Positions 26,763-35,551 of a stretch of 64,000 nucleotides of DNA are shown here, one piece after another (position 1 is the stretch's first letter; each line of letters starts with the position of its first letter). Below the pieces are notes generated by a model, which had not been told where the DNA came from, did no database searches, and saw only the letters and a list, made by a program, of their open reading frames with translations. The stretch lies in the NCBI RefSeq assembly GCF_004339525.1, contig NZ_SMGE01000001.1, forward strand, positions 868,001 to 932,000, given 5' to 3'. Source of the stretch: Flavobacterium sp. 90 (GTDB lineage: Bacteria > Bacteroidota > Bacteroidia > Flavobacteriales > Flavobacteriaceae). A program made the position numbers and the translations under genes.

Positions 26763-27088
26763 AGTATTAAAGCCGAGAATTAAAAAAAATATAATAGAAG
26801 TCGCCTTTTCAAAAATTATTATTGTTAAAAAACGATTTTGACTGCTTGTTTTTGCCAAAATAGCAGTTTTGCATTAAAAAAATGAATTATTAATATTTTA
26901 ATATCTTTTCTTTAACAAAGTCGGAATTCATTGTTAAAAAGGAAGTCAGATTTTACCTCGTTTTTAACTAAGAATCTTTCTAAATTAAAATTTACAACGT
27001 TATAGTTGCGATTTTTGACGTCTGTTTTTAGTCTTTTTCCTGAGTTAAAATTTTATCAAATTTCACATTAAAAAAAACACATAAAACA

Positions 27089-27117
27089 TTTGTAATTCAA
27101 TTTTTATTTTAACTTTG
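27089..27117 (+). promoter_or_regulatory. Strong Bacteroidota promoter of the exosortase N operon
   Basis: TTTG (27089-27092), 17 bp, then TAACTTTG (27110-27117): a full match to the TTTG / TANNTTTG pattern with ideal spacing. The predicted leader is about 25-30 bases. Confidence 0.8.
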
Positions 27118-27148
27118 TAATTCAAAGTTCTTTCAAAAACATAAAACT

Positions 27149-29644
27149 ATGAAATACAAATTAGAAAATGCGAATGATTATTTTAATCAAATTGGAGTTG
27201 GATTAAGTTTATTCACCAGTTTATTCAGTGGTCTTTTTTTATTGATTTTATTATTAAATGAAAACACTAAATTTTACGGTGCCGGAGCATTGGGTACTCT
27301 TACATTGATAATGGAGTTTGTTTACGGAGTTACCGTTACATTCCTTATTCTTAGAAATAGAGAAAAATACCTTCATTTAACTCCTTTTCTTATACTAAAC
27401 TGGTTTATTGGATGTTTCTGTTTAAACACTTTCGTACCTATATTTGAAGATCTTCCGTTCTGGGTTTACCTCACTACTTTGGTCTTTTTTATTAGCAATT
27501 TTTTCATTTACCAAAAATCACAAGAAAATAGTTTTACTTTTTCTCTCTTTTTTATAAATGGATTATCTTATACTATAATATTGTATTTCACATTCTATCT
27601 ATTACCTCTCACTCCTTTTGCCTGCATTGGAATCCTATTATTAGGAATTGGTTTTTATGCATTAGTCCCTTTACTTGTTTCCGTTATTCATATCATAACT
27701 ATAGCTCGTTATTTGCAGGAAAACAGAAAGCAATTTATTTCGTTCAGTGCAGGTTTTGGATTTGTATTAATTATCTTGTTTTCTTTTGTTGTAATGCTTG
27801 ACAGAGAAAGTAGACTCATCAATGTTAGACGTCCCATGAATTCTTTTACTTCTAATGAAGATTTACCGAATTATATTAAAATATCACAAAGTCTTGAACC
27901 AAACTTTTTTAATGAAATTTTACTAAAAAAAGACATTGTTTATACTGGTCCTGACAAGTTCTTTGATTATGATCTTGGTTCTTTTGGAATGAAACAATTT
28001 AACGAAAGAAAAGTCCACAATCCTTTTATTACAATAGCTTACATTTTCTGTGAAGATCTTGATCTGAGTCAAGACGACCGAATTAATATTCTTAAATCTA
28101 ATTTTGACAAACGATTAGAAACAGAAGAGCAATTGTGGAGTGGTGAAGATTTGATTACCAAAGACATCAAAGAAGATGTAAAATTATATCCAGACAGCAG
28201 GCTTGCTTATACAGAAATTACCATGAATATTGCCTGTAATAAAGATACATGGAGTGATCAGGAAGCTATTTATTCTTTCCAACTTCCTGAAGGTTCTGTT
28301 GCAACTTCACTTTCATTATGGGTAAACGGCATTGAACGCAAAGGAGTTTTAACAACTAAAGAGAAAGCTAAAGCAGCTTACAATCAAATTGTTGGTGTAG
28401 AAAGCCGCGATCCATCATTAATGCAATGGAAAGAAGGAAACAAAGTTGTCGTGAGGGTTTTTCCTGTAAGTTATAAAACCCCAAGAACTTTTAAATGCGG
28501 TTTTACCACTCCTCTAAAAATGGAAGATAATAAATTGAAATACGAAAGCCTTTCTATTAAAGGTCCAAATATTTCAAATGCTTCTACAATTTCCAGAATC
28601 CAGATGACAGGAAAAAGTGATGTAGAGACAAGTAAGAATTTTAAAATGCAAAATAATTTCTATATCAATGAATCAAAAGGTCTTGATGATTGGCAGGCAA
28701 TAATACCGTTGAGCAAAATATCGAAGCTAAATTCTTTTGCCTGGAAGGATAAAATATACGAAGTAAAAGAGAGTAAAAAAGTGAACGTTCCTTTTAATGC
28801 ATCAGAAGTCATTTTAGATTTAAACAGCAACTGGACAACTCAGGAAATTGAATCATTTGTAAGCTTAAAAGGAAAAGAATTTTATGTGTATGACAACAAA
28901 GAGAAAAAAGCAATAACCAAAGAAAATTTTGAAACTATTTTTTTTAATTTCAAATACTTACACTACTCTTTATTACCTCTGTTTGAAATCAAAAAAAATA
29001 GCTTGATTATCACCAAATCTGGAAATTTTTCTGCAAATTTTGAAGAACTTAATGAATCTGAATATTTAAAAAAGATTAGAAGCAAGACTAAATCTCAAAA
29101 CTTGAAAGTTATTAATATTTCCGGGAACATTAATCCGTTTTGGCAGACTGTAAAAGAGCAAAAATATGTAGACTTTTATCAGACAAGCTTGAGAAATAGT
29201 TTAAAAATGCTGCAGGGAAATTATTTCATCAAATATAAAACTGCCAATAATGTAGTTAATATTGAGCCTTCAAACATTTCGATTCAGGAAAAACCAAAAG
29301 ACAGTATTTCTAAAAGTAATGGTCCAAATCATATTTACAGAATGTATGCTTTTGGAAAAGTTTTAGAAGAACAAGTTAAAATTCAAAATGATTCTTTGGT
29401 TCAAAACCAATATGTAGATTTAGCCAAAGATGCCAATATCGTAACGCCAATATCTTCTTTGATTGTTCTTGAAACTGACAAAGATTACAAAAATAACGGA
29501 ATTGAGAAAAACGTCAACACTTTAGGAAACGCTTCTATCAATAACGATGGTGCTGTTCCCGAACCACACGAATGGTTATTGATTATTCTTGGATCAACAA
29601 TACTTTTTATGTATTACAGAAAAACAAAAAAGCAAACTGTATAA
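27149..29644 (+). CDS. XrtN system VIT domain protein (exosortase substrate)
   Basis: Membrane protein of 831 residues that fits the named family 'XrtN system VIT domain protein'. The N-terminal 225 residues hold about seven hydrophobic helices. A VIT domain follows at about 345-460 (TEITMNI, VNGIERKGVLTTKEKAKAAY, RDPSLMQW, VVVRVFPV), then a 340-residue region of unknown fold. The C-terminus (801-831) is a tripartite sorting tail: Pro-Glu-Pro at 804-806, a hydrophobic helix (about 809-823) and a basic end (YYRKTKKQTV). That is the layout recognised by exosortases. The exosortase gene overlaps its stop codon by one base, so the pair is coupled and this protein is almost certainly its substrate. 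VIT domains in eukaryotes and bacteria are linked with protein interaction and often sit beside vWA domains, but no vWA is visible. Biological role unknown. Confidence 0.9.
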   Translation: MKYKLENANDYFNQIGVGLSLFTSLFSGLFLLILLLNENTKFYGAGALGTLTLIMEFVYGVTVTFLILRNREKYLHLTPFLILNWFIGCFCLNTFVPIFEDLPFWVYLTTLVFFISNFFIYQKSQENSFTFSLFFINGLSYTIILYFTFYLLPLTPFACIGILLLGIGFYALVPLLVSVIHIITIARYLQENRKQFISFSAGFGFVLIILFSFVVMLDRESRLINVRRPMNSFTSNEDLPNYIKISQSLEPNFFNEILLKKDIVYTGPDKFFDYDLGSFGMKQFNERKVHNPFITIAYIFCEDLDLSQDDRINILKSNFDKRLETEEQLWSGEDLITKDIKEDVKLYPDSRLAYTEITMNIACNKDTWSDQEAIYSFQLPEGSVATSLSLWVNGIERKGVLTTKEKAKAAYNQIVGVESRDPSLMQWKEGNKVVVRVFPVSYKTPRTFKCGFTTPLKMEDNKLKYESLSIKGPNISNASTISRIQMTGKSDVETSKNFKMQNNFYINESKGLDDWQAIIPLSKISKLNSFAWKDKIYEVKESKKVNVPFNASEVILDLNSNWTTQEIESFVSLKGKEFYVYDNKEKKAITKENFETIFFNFKYLHYSLLPLFEIKKNSLIITKSGNFSANFEELNESEYLKKIRSKTKSQNLKVINISGNINPFWQTVKEQKYVDFYQTSLRNSLKMLQGNYFIKYKTANNVVNIEPSNISIQEKPKDSISKSNGPNHIYRMYAFGKVLEEQVKIQNDSLVQNQYVDLAKDANIVTPISSLIVLETDKDYKNNGIEKNVNTLGNASINNDGAVPEPHEWLLIILGSTILFMYYRKTKKQTV

Positions 29645-30885
29645 TGACTGATTTTTTAATTCAATATAAAAAAGCAATCCTCCTCTTTATTTTAATTTCC
29701 CTCTTGGGGATCAACTATACTATTGTATTAAATGGTTTTGATAGTAATCTTTTTGGGATTGTTTTTTCTATATTATTATTTGTCATCGGGGGTAGAAAAA
29801 CTTCATTCAATATGAACTACCCTCTTTTGGGATTAATTTTTCTATTAGAATTCGTCAGTTATCGTTTGCATACTAAATCTTTACATTTTTTAGCATTATC
29901 AATATCAGTCTGTTTTGTCTATTATTGTTTTACACAAAAATTTTCGTTCATTGCTTTTATCTGCATTATGTTATTTTCGTCGCTCTTCAATACTTTTTTT
30001 GATTATTTAACGGTCGAAATCAAGCAAACACTTTGTTACGGTGTATACCTAACTTTAAAAGACATCATTCCGATTACCAAAATAGAAGGCGTCAATTTTT
30101 ACATCGATAATGCAAAAATTACAATAGATACCGCTTGCATGGGATTATCGATGTTTAAAACCGGTTTACTCGCAGGAGCTTTTTTACTGACTCTGGAAGA
30201 ACGAAAACAAGAGAAATATTTTAATATTAAACAAATTCTCATTTTCTGCATTCTATTGATTTTATTAAATATTGTTTCAAATTATTTCAGAATCATAACG
30301 CTTATTTTGTTTAATTGTACCGAAGAAAATGCACTTCATCACACCATTGGTTTGCTTTGTTTTGTGTTTTATCAAATTGTTCCAATGTTATTTTTAGTTC
30401 GCCTTTTCAAACCAAAAAAAGAAGCAATCACAAATGACAAAACCAAGAACACTACTTTATTTCCCATTATAACAGCAATGTTAATTCTATTTGCAACCAG
30501 TTTAGAATTCAAACAAGAACAAGATTACAAATTACTGGATAATATAAATTCTGACTATAATATTAATAAAGGTATTTGGGTAAACACAGAAGTTTTTAAG
30601 ATTGTAACTCCTGAAAAACTCATTTACATTAAAACACCAGCACACAATCCCTTGATTTGCTGGACAGGAAATGGTTATAAAGTAATAGAATCAAAAGTGA
30701 TAAAGAAAAATAATGAAGAAATATGTTTTGTTCGAATGGAGAAAAATAACATTCAATACTTTTCTTATTGGTGGTATGAATGTGGCAAAACAAAATATAC
30801 TTCGCTAATTGAGGTATTACTTGTCAAACTCTTTTACAATAAATCAATCCGACTTGTAAACGAAACCAGCAAAACTCCTTTATAG
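29644..30885 (+). CDS. xrtN: Exosortase N
   Basis: Membrane transpeptidase-like protease of 413 residues. It starts at ATG 29644, which shares its A with the upstream TAA stop. The helices cover about 10-265. The exosortase triad is visible: Cys165 in DTACMGLSMF, Arg217 in NYFRIITLI and a His at 232-233 in LHHTIG. The family cleaves and anchors proteins with a PEP-type C-terminal tail, here most likely the VIT protein encoded just upstream. Residues about 290-413 form a soluble C-terminal region containing HNPLICWTGNGYKV, which recalls the EpsI (DUF3485) domain fused to some other exosortases. A strong terminator follows. No exopolysaccharide genes surround it, unlike XrtA-type loci. Confidence 0.9.
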   Translation: MTDFLIQYKKAILLFILISLLGINYTIVLNGFDSNLFGIVFSILLFVIGGRKTSFNMNYPLLGLIFLLEFVSYRLHTKSLHFLALSISVCFVYYCFTQKFSFIAFICIMLFSSLFNTFFDYLTVEIKQTLCYGVYLTLKDIIPITKIEGVNFYIDNAKITIDTACMGLSMFKTGLLAGAFLLTLEERKQEKYFNIKQILIFCILLILLNIVSNYFRIITLILFNCTEENALHHTIGLLCFVFYQIVPMLFLVRLFKPKKEAITNDKTKNTTLFPIITAMLILFATSLEFKQEQDYKLLDNINSDYNINKGIWVNTEVFKIVTPEKLIYIKTPAHNPLICWTGNGYKVIESKVIKKNNEEICFVRMEKNNIQYFSYWWYECGKTKYTSLIEVLLVKLFYNKSIRLVNETSKTPL

Positions 30886-30932
30886 AAAAAAAAGCCTAAC
30901 TAATTATGAAGAAATCAGTTAGGCTTTTTTTT
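30886..30932. terminator. Bidirectional terminator
   Basis: AAAAGCCTAACT / AGTTAGGCTTTT stem with A and T runs, between the convergent exosortase and MoxR genes. Confidence 0.88.
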
Positions 30933-30947
30933 ATGCTTTATATATGC

Positions 30948-31901
30948 TTACATTAGCTTTTGAATAATAATTTCTTCTGTAATTCCTTCGGCATCTGCTT
31001 TGTAGTTCTTAATAATTCTGTGGCGTAAAATTCCAGTCGCAACAGCTTTTACATCTTCAATATCCGGTGAGAATTTACCATTGAAAGCGGCATGCGCTTT
31101 TGCTGCCAAAATTAAATTTTGAGACGCTCTTGGTCCCGCTCCCCAATCTAAATAATTCTTTACAAAATCATTCGACAACTTATTATCCGGACGCGTTTTA
31201 CTTACCAAAGTTACTGCGTATTCAATAACATTATCAGCAACAGGAATTCTACGAATCAAATGCTGAAAATCGATAATTTCCTGAGCAGTAAACAACGGAT
31301 TAATAGTCGTTTTAACATCAGAAGTCGTACGTTTTACAACTAATACTTCTTCTTCAAAACTTGGATATTCTAATTTGATTGCAAACATAAAACGGTCTAA
31401 TTGTGCTTCCGGCAAAGGATAAGTTCCTTCTTGCTCAATTGGATTTTGAGTTGCTAATACAAAATAAGGCAAATCTAATTTATAATTCTGACCTGCAATT
31501 GTAACTGAACGTTCCTGCATAGCTTCAAGCAAAGCTGCTTGTGTTTTTGGCGGTGTTCTGTTTATCTCGTCAGCAAGAATGATATTCGAGAAAATTGGTC
31601 CTTTAATAAATTTAAAGTGTCTGTTTTCGTCCAGAATCTCACTTCCCAAAATATCCGAAGGCATTAAATCAGGTGTAAACTGAATTCTTTTAAAATCCAA
31701 ACCTAAAGCTTGCGCCAAAGTATTAATCATTAAAGTTTTTGCTAATCCTGGAACACCAATTAAAAGTGCGTGTCCTCCAGAAAATATACAAAGTAAAATT
31801 TGATCTACAACTTCATCTTGCCCTACAATTATTTTTGCTATTTCGGCTTTTAATTCGTTTCGTTTTTGAACCAGATTGTGAATTGCTGTTACGTCAGACA
31901 T
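30948..31901 (-). CDS. MoxR-family AAA+ ATPase
   Basis: AAA+ chaperone-like ATPase of 317 residues. Walker A is GVPGLAKT (about 48-55), Walker B ILADEINRTPPKTQ (about 106-120), sensor 1 lies in LATQNP, and the C-terminal lid has GAGPRASQNLI. By family it helps mature or activate partner proteins, typically vWA-domain proteins encoded with DUF58 and Bat genes. Here none of those partners is adjacent: a terminator separates it from the upstream parvulin gene, and the exosortase operon converges on it. The VIT protein nearby on the other strand is a tempting partner, but there is no direct evidence. Confidence 0.9.
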   Translation of the reverse strand: MSDVTAIHNLVQKRNELKAEIAKIIVGQDEVVDQILLCIFSGGHALLIGVPGLAKTLMINTLAQALGLDFKRIQFTPDLMPSDILGSEILDENRHFKFIKGPIFSNIILADEINRTPPKTQAALLEAMQERSVTIAGQNYKLDLPYFVLATQNPIEQEGTYPLPEAQLDRFMFAIKLEYPSFEEEVLVVKRTTSDVKTTINPLFTAQEIIDFQHLIRRIPVADNVIEYAVTLVSKTRPDNKLSNDFVKNYLDWGAGPRASQNLILAAKAHAAFNGKFSPDIEDVKAVATGILRHRIIKNYKADAEGITEEIIIQKLM

Positions 31902-31921
31902 CTATGAATATATTTTAAATT

Positions 31922-31963
31922 AAAAAGAGTTAGTGCTATGAATTCATAAAACTAACTCTTTTT
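31922..31963 (-). terminator. Terminator of the parvulin gene
   Basis: AAAAGAGTTAGT / ACTAACTCTTTTT stem in the 78-bp gap before the MoxR gene; an A run on the plus strand gives a T run on the minus transcript. Confidence 0.75.
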
Positions 31964-31979
31964 CTTTATTTAATAAAAA

Positions 31980-33410
31980 TTATTTTTTCAACCAATTGTA
32001 TACAAACTTACAATCTCTGTACTCTCCAATAATTTTGATATAAGTATCTTTAATTTTAGTATCAAACCATTTAGAAATTGTTGTGATTTGTTTTTCTTTT
32101 AATGCTAATTCTTTAATTTTTGTATAATCCTTAGCATAATCAGCAACGTGCTCATCGATTCTATTTGTAACGGTAATTAACTTATATGTTTTTTTACCTT
32201 TATCATCAACATTTAAAAGCGGTTGAGAAACTTCGTCATCTTTCAAATTAGAAACCTGACTGTATAATGTAGGATCCATTTTAGTCAACTCAAAACGCGT
32301 ATCCTGTGTATTTGGATTTACCAAAGTTCCTCCGTTTGCTCTTGTTTCTTTTTCATCAGATTCTGTTCTTGCAGCATCTGCAAAAGAAATCTCTTTGCTT
32401 ACAATCTTATTTCTAATATTAGTAATTCTTTCTTTAGCATCTTTCAAAGCGTCTTCAGAAACCGTTGGAGCAATTAAAATATGACGTAATTCAACTTCTT
32501 GTCCTTTAATTTTTTCTACCATAATAATATGATATCCAAAAGTAGTTTCAAAAGGTTCCGAAACTTCTCCTTCTCCTAAACTAAAAGCAACATCTTTAAA
32601 TTCTTTTACAAAAGGAGTTTTTCTTGTCATTTTATAATATCCTCCGTTTGGTGCTGATCCAGGATCCTGAGAATATAAAACCGCTTTTGTAGCAAAACTT
32701 GATCCTTCAAGAACATCTTTACGAATTGCATTTAATCTATCGATTACTTTTTGTTTGTCTTCTTTAGAAACTTTAGGTTCAACCACAATTTGTGCTACTT
32801 CCATTTCTGCTCCAAAAGTTGGTAATTCTTCTTTTGGTATTTTTTTAAAGAAATTACGAACCTCTTCTGGTGTTATTTCTACAGCATCTACGATTTTCTT
32901 AGTCATTTCCTGAGCTAATTTTTGCTCTTTTAAGATGTCAGCAAAATAAGTTTTAAATTCCTCTACAGAATTTTTCTTATAATACGCTACAACTTTATTG
33001 ATGTCTCCAACTTGTTGAACCATATAGTTCAATCGATCGTCCATCATTCCTCTAACTTCTGCATCACTAACAATGATACTATCCTGAATCGCCTGATGTG
33101 CATATAATTTATCTTCTAAAAGTTTTCCAAGCATTTGGCATCTTGTAATATCTTTTATAGAACCTCCTTGTGCTGTAATCTCCAAATATCCTTTATCAAT
33201 ATCAGAATCTAAAACAATATAATCTCCAACATTAGCAATAATACCATCAACTTTCAGCTTTTGGCCAGGGGCAACTTGAACTGGTTTCTTAACTACAGTA
33301 TCTTTTATAATTTCCTGAGCCGAAATAATTGAGGTGAAAAAAAGTAAAAAACACATTGTCAATACTAGCTTGTAATCAATTGTTTTTAGCTGTAATTTTT
33401 TTAATAACAT
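31980..33410 (-). CDS. SurA-like periplasmic peptidyl-prolyl isomerase (two parvulin domains)
   Basis: Periplasmic folding factor of 476 residues. An N-terminal signal segment (about 16-32, ending IISAQ) follows a slightly long basic region. A SurA-type N-terminal helical domain (about 45-185) comes next, with two parvulin domains: the first at about 200-305 (EMEVAQIVV to FGYHIIMVEKI), the second at about 310-415 (VELRHILIAP to the end of its fold). By family it chaperones outer-membrane beta-barrel proteins, of which this window has at least two. It is separated from the MoxR gene by a hairpin; an upstream partner is not visible in the 0.5 kb spacer. Confidence 0.9.
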   Translation of the reverse strand: MLLKKLQLKTIDYKLVLTMCFLLFFTSIISAQEIIKDTVVKKPVQVAPGQKLKVDGIIANVGDYIVLDSDIDKGYLEITAQGGSIKDITRCQMLGKLLEDKLYAHQAIQDSIIVSDAEVRGMMDDRLNYMVQQVGDINKVVAYYKKNSVEEFKTYFADILKEQKLAQEMTKKIVDAVEITPEEVRNFFKKIPKEELPTFGAEMEVAQIVVEPKVSKEDKQKVIDRLNAIRKDVLEGSSFATKAVLYSQDPGSAPNGGYYKMTRKTPFVKEFKDVAFSLGEGEVSEPFETTFGYHIIMVEKIKGQEVELRHILIAPTVSEDALKDAKERITNIRNKIVSKEISFADAARTESDEKETRANGGTLVNPNTQDTRFELTKMDPTLYSQVSNLKDDEVSQPLLNVDDKGKKTYKLITVTNRIDEHVADYAKDYTKIKELALKEKQITTISKWFDTKIKDTYIKIIGEYRDCKFVYNWLKK

Positions 33411-33949
33411 TATTTTAAATTTAATTTGAATGTAAAGATCTTGTTTTTAGAATTCCGTTTTAAACTAAAATCAACTTAACCTATATTTTCAGAAATGACT
33501 CTAAAAACACTAAATATTTAAGATCTAGTTCTTTTAACTTATGCCGAACAAAAATAACAATTCAATTACATAATACAACTATCAGCTATACTATTAACAA
33601 AAAATTATATGGAGTACACCTAAATTTCATAACAGAAACACCAATTGGGAGAGATTAATCTTTTCAAAACAGCAAAATAATTGTTTTTATTCCTTTAAAA
33701 ATCCTGCAATTATCAAAATAATACAATTCACAAACTGTTAAATTACAGTTGAATAAAAAAAAGTTTTTAACACTACAACGTTTTCGTTGTATAACTATTT
33801 TCTTATAAAAACCGATCGATACAAAAAATATATACTTTAGATGAATAATCTACAATTTATAGATGTAAAAATTACGAATTATTCGTTTTTAACCCTCTAT
33901 AAATATGTAATTACAACTTTATTTATCTAACCTTAACCAAATCTCGATT
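33411..33949. other. 539-bp divergent spacer with dyads
   Basis: AT-rich spacer between the divergent parvulin and amylase genes. It contains two dyads: AACTGT(N6)ACAGTT at 33733-33750 and ACAACG(TTTT)CGTTGT at 33775-33790. No ORF, RNA gene or clear -7/-33 promoter pair was recognised. Confidence 0.55.
33775..33790. promoter_or_regulatory. Candidate operator upstream of amylase
   Basis: ACAACG-TTTT-CGTTGT, a 16-bp dyad about 160 bp before the amylase start. It recalls the short symmetrical sites of LacI-type carbohydrate regulators. The assignment is speculative. Confidence 0.35.
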
Positions 33950-35392
33950 ATGAAAAAACCTAATGCAAAGATTTATTTAATTGCAGCTTTTACAGCATTT
34001 TTCTGTTCTTGCTCGCAAAATGAAACAAACGAAGGCGATTCAAAAGCTGAAAGCCAGAAATTTGAAATCATTAATGTAACTCATCATGATGGAAAACCTT
34101 TTAGTACAGGACTTTCTAAATCATCATCCACAGGGAAATATGTAGACAATCCTGGCGGAGGAGTCATGATGCAAGCCTTTTATTGGGATGTTCCCGCTGG
34201 TGGAAACTGGTGGAATACCGTAAGCGGAAAAGTAGCCGCTTGGGGTAACGCAGGAATTGGCTCAATATGGTTACCTCCTGCTTCAAAAGCACAAAATGGT
34301 GCTTTCTCTATGGGATATGACCCTACAGATTATTTTGACTTTGGAGATTACAACCAAAATGGCTCTACAGAAACAAGATTCGGATCTAAAACGGAGCTTG
34401 TAAACTTAATCACAAATGCTCATACTGAAAACCTTAAAGTATATGCAGATATCGTAATTAATCACAATAGCGGTGGTCAATCTGAAGCAAATCCGTTTAC
34501 AGGAACAAATACGTGGACTAATTTTACCGGAGTTGCTTCTGGAAAATTCCCACGTAATTATAATGACTTTTACAAAAACAGTTATGGTAATAATGACGAA
34601 GGAGCTTTTGGTGGTTTTCCTGATTTATGTCATGCGGCTCCAAATGTTCAAAACTGGTTGTGGCTTAGAACTGACGGGGTTGGTAAATATTACAAAAACA
34701 CTATGAAATTTGACGGTTGGAGATTTGATTATGTAAAAGGATTTGCTCCTTGGGTTGTACATGATTGGAATGCAAATGTAGGCGGATTTTCAGTTGGAGA
34801 ATATTGGGATGCAAATGTAAATACATTAGAATGGTGGGCAAACAATGCTAACAGTTCAGTATTTGACTTTGCTTGTTACTACAAAATGAATGACGCTTTT
34901 GACGGAAATAATCTTGCGTTATTAAACGACGACATGATGTGGAAAAGAAATCCATACAAAGCTGTTACGTTTGTAACAAATCACGATACAGATGAAATTT
35001 CGAATAAATTATTAGCGTATTCTTATATATTAACACATGAAGGATATCCAACAATTTTCTATAGAGATTATGAAGAATGGTTGGACAAAAACAAATTAAA
35101 CAACCTAATCTGGATTCACAATAATAAAGCGACCGGAACAACTTCAATTTTATATTCGGATAATGATGAGTATGTCGCAAGAAGAAATGGTTACAACGGA
35201 AATCCTGGATTAGTTGTATATATCAACAATTCAGATTCATGGCAAGAAAGATGGATTCAAACCAATTGGGCGAATACACAAATTAAAGATTTTACAGGAA
35301 ACTCAACTTGGTATCCAACAACTCAGGCCGATAAATGGGTAAAAATACAATGTCCTCCAAAAGGATATTCAGTTTGGTCTATTAATCAGTAA
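33950..35392 (+). CDS. Alpha-amylase, glycoside hydrolase family 13, lipoprotein
   Basis: Secreted starch-degrading enzyme of 480 residues. The N-terminus is a lipoprotein signal with acceptor Cys21 (FFCSCSQ), so it is membrane anchored, possibly at the surface. The (beta/alpha)8 GH13 domain spans about 65-400. The family regions are present: DIVINHNSGG (region I), GWRFDYVKG with nucleophile Asp260, SVGEYWD with acid/base Glu284, and TNHDTD with transition-state Asp346. A short C-terminal beta domain follows. The compact form resembles archaeal and plant-type alpha-amylases. It lacks susC, susD, susE and regulator neighbours, so it is not part of a classical starch locus. Followed by a good terminator. 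Confidence 0.92.
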   Translation: MKKPNAKIYLIAAFTAFFCSCSQNETNEGDSKAESQKFEIINVTHHDGKPFSTGLSKSSSTGKYVDNPGGGVMMQAFYWDVPAGGNWWNTVSGKVAAWGNAGIGSIWLPPASKAQNGAFSMGYDPTDYFDFGDYNQNGSTETRFGSKTELVNLITNAHTENLKVYADIVINHNSGGQSEANPFTGTNTWTNFTGVASGKFPRNYNDFYKNSYGNNDEGAFGGFPDLCHAAPNVQNWLWLRTDGVGKYYKNTMKFDGWRFDYVKGFAPWVVHDWNANVGGFSVGEYWDANVNTLEWWANNANSSVFDFACYYKMNDAFDGNNLALLNDDMMWKRNPYKAVTFVTNHDTDEISNKLLAYSYILTHEGYPTIFYRDYEEWLDKNKLNNLIWIHNNKATGTTSILYSDNDEYVARRNGYNGNPGLVVYINNSDSWQERWIQTNWANTQIKDFTGNSTWYPTTQADKWVKIQCPPKGYSVWSINQ

Positions 35393-35414
35393 TTTTAAGT
35401 TTAGACTATTTATT

Positions 35415-35446
35415 AAGGCTGTCGTAAAAAACAGCCTTATTTTTTT
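35415..35446 (+). terminator. Terminator of amylase gene
   Basis: AAGGCTGT / ACAGCCTT stem followed by A and seven T, 22 bp after the stop. Confidence 0.88.
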
Positions 35447-35524
35447 GCCTGTAAATTATCTCTAATAAATTGAAAGAGTTCCTAATTTAAGAAGTGAATA
35501 TTTTTATTAAGCCGTAATTAATAG

Positions 35525-35532
35525 TACTTTTG
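35525..35532 (+). promoter_or_regulatory. Predicted -7 promoter element of prfC
   Basis: TACTTTTG followed by GCAA, 19 bp before the ATG; the leader is very short. No TTTG at -33. Confidence 0.6.
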
Positions 35533-35551
35533 CAACCTATTTATACGAAAT

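Larger units (their letters stand above)
26716..27148. other. 433-bp divergent spacer
   Basis: AT-rich spacer between the divergent acnB and VIT-protein genes. Apart from the promoter elements listed separately at each end, I see no RNA gene, repeat family member or ORF. Confidence 0.6.

Noticed and set aside
29572..29643. Longer start for the exosortase
   Set aside because: It would translate the end of the VIT gene in another frame; the TAATG overlap and membrane topology support ATG 29644.
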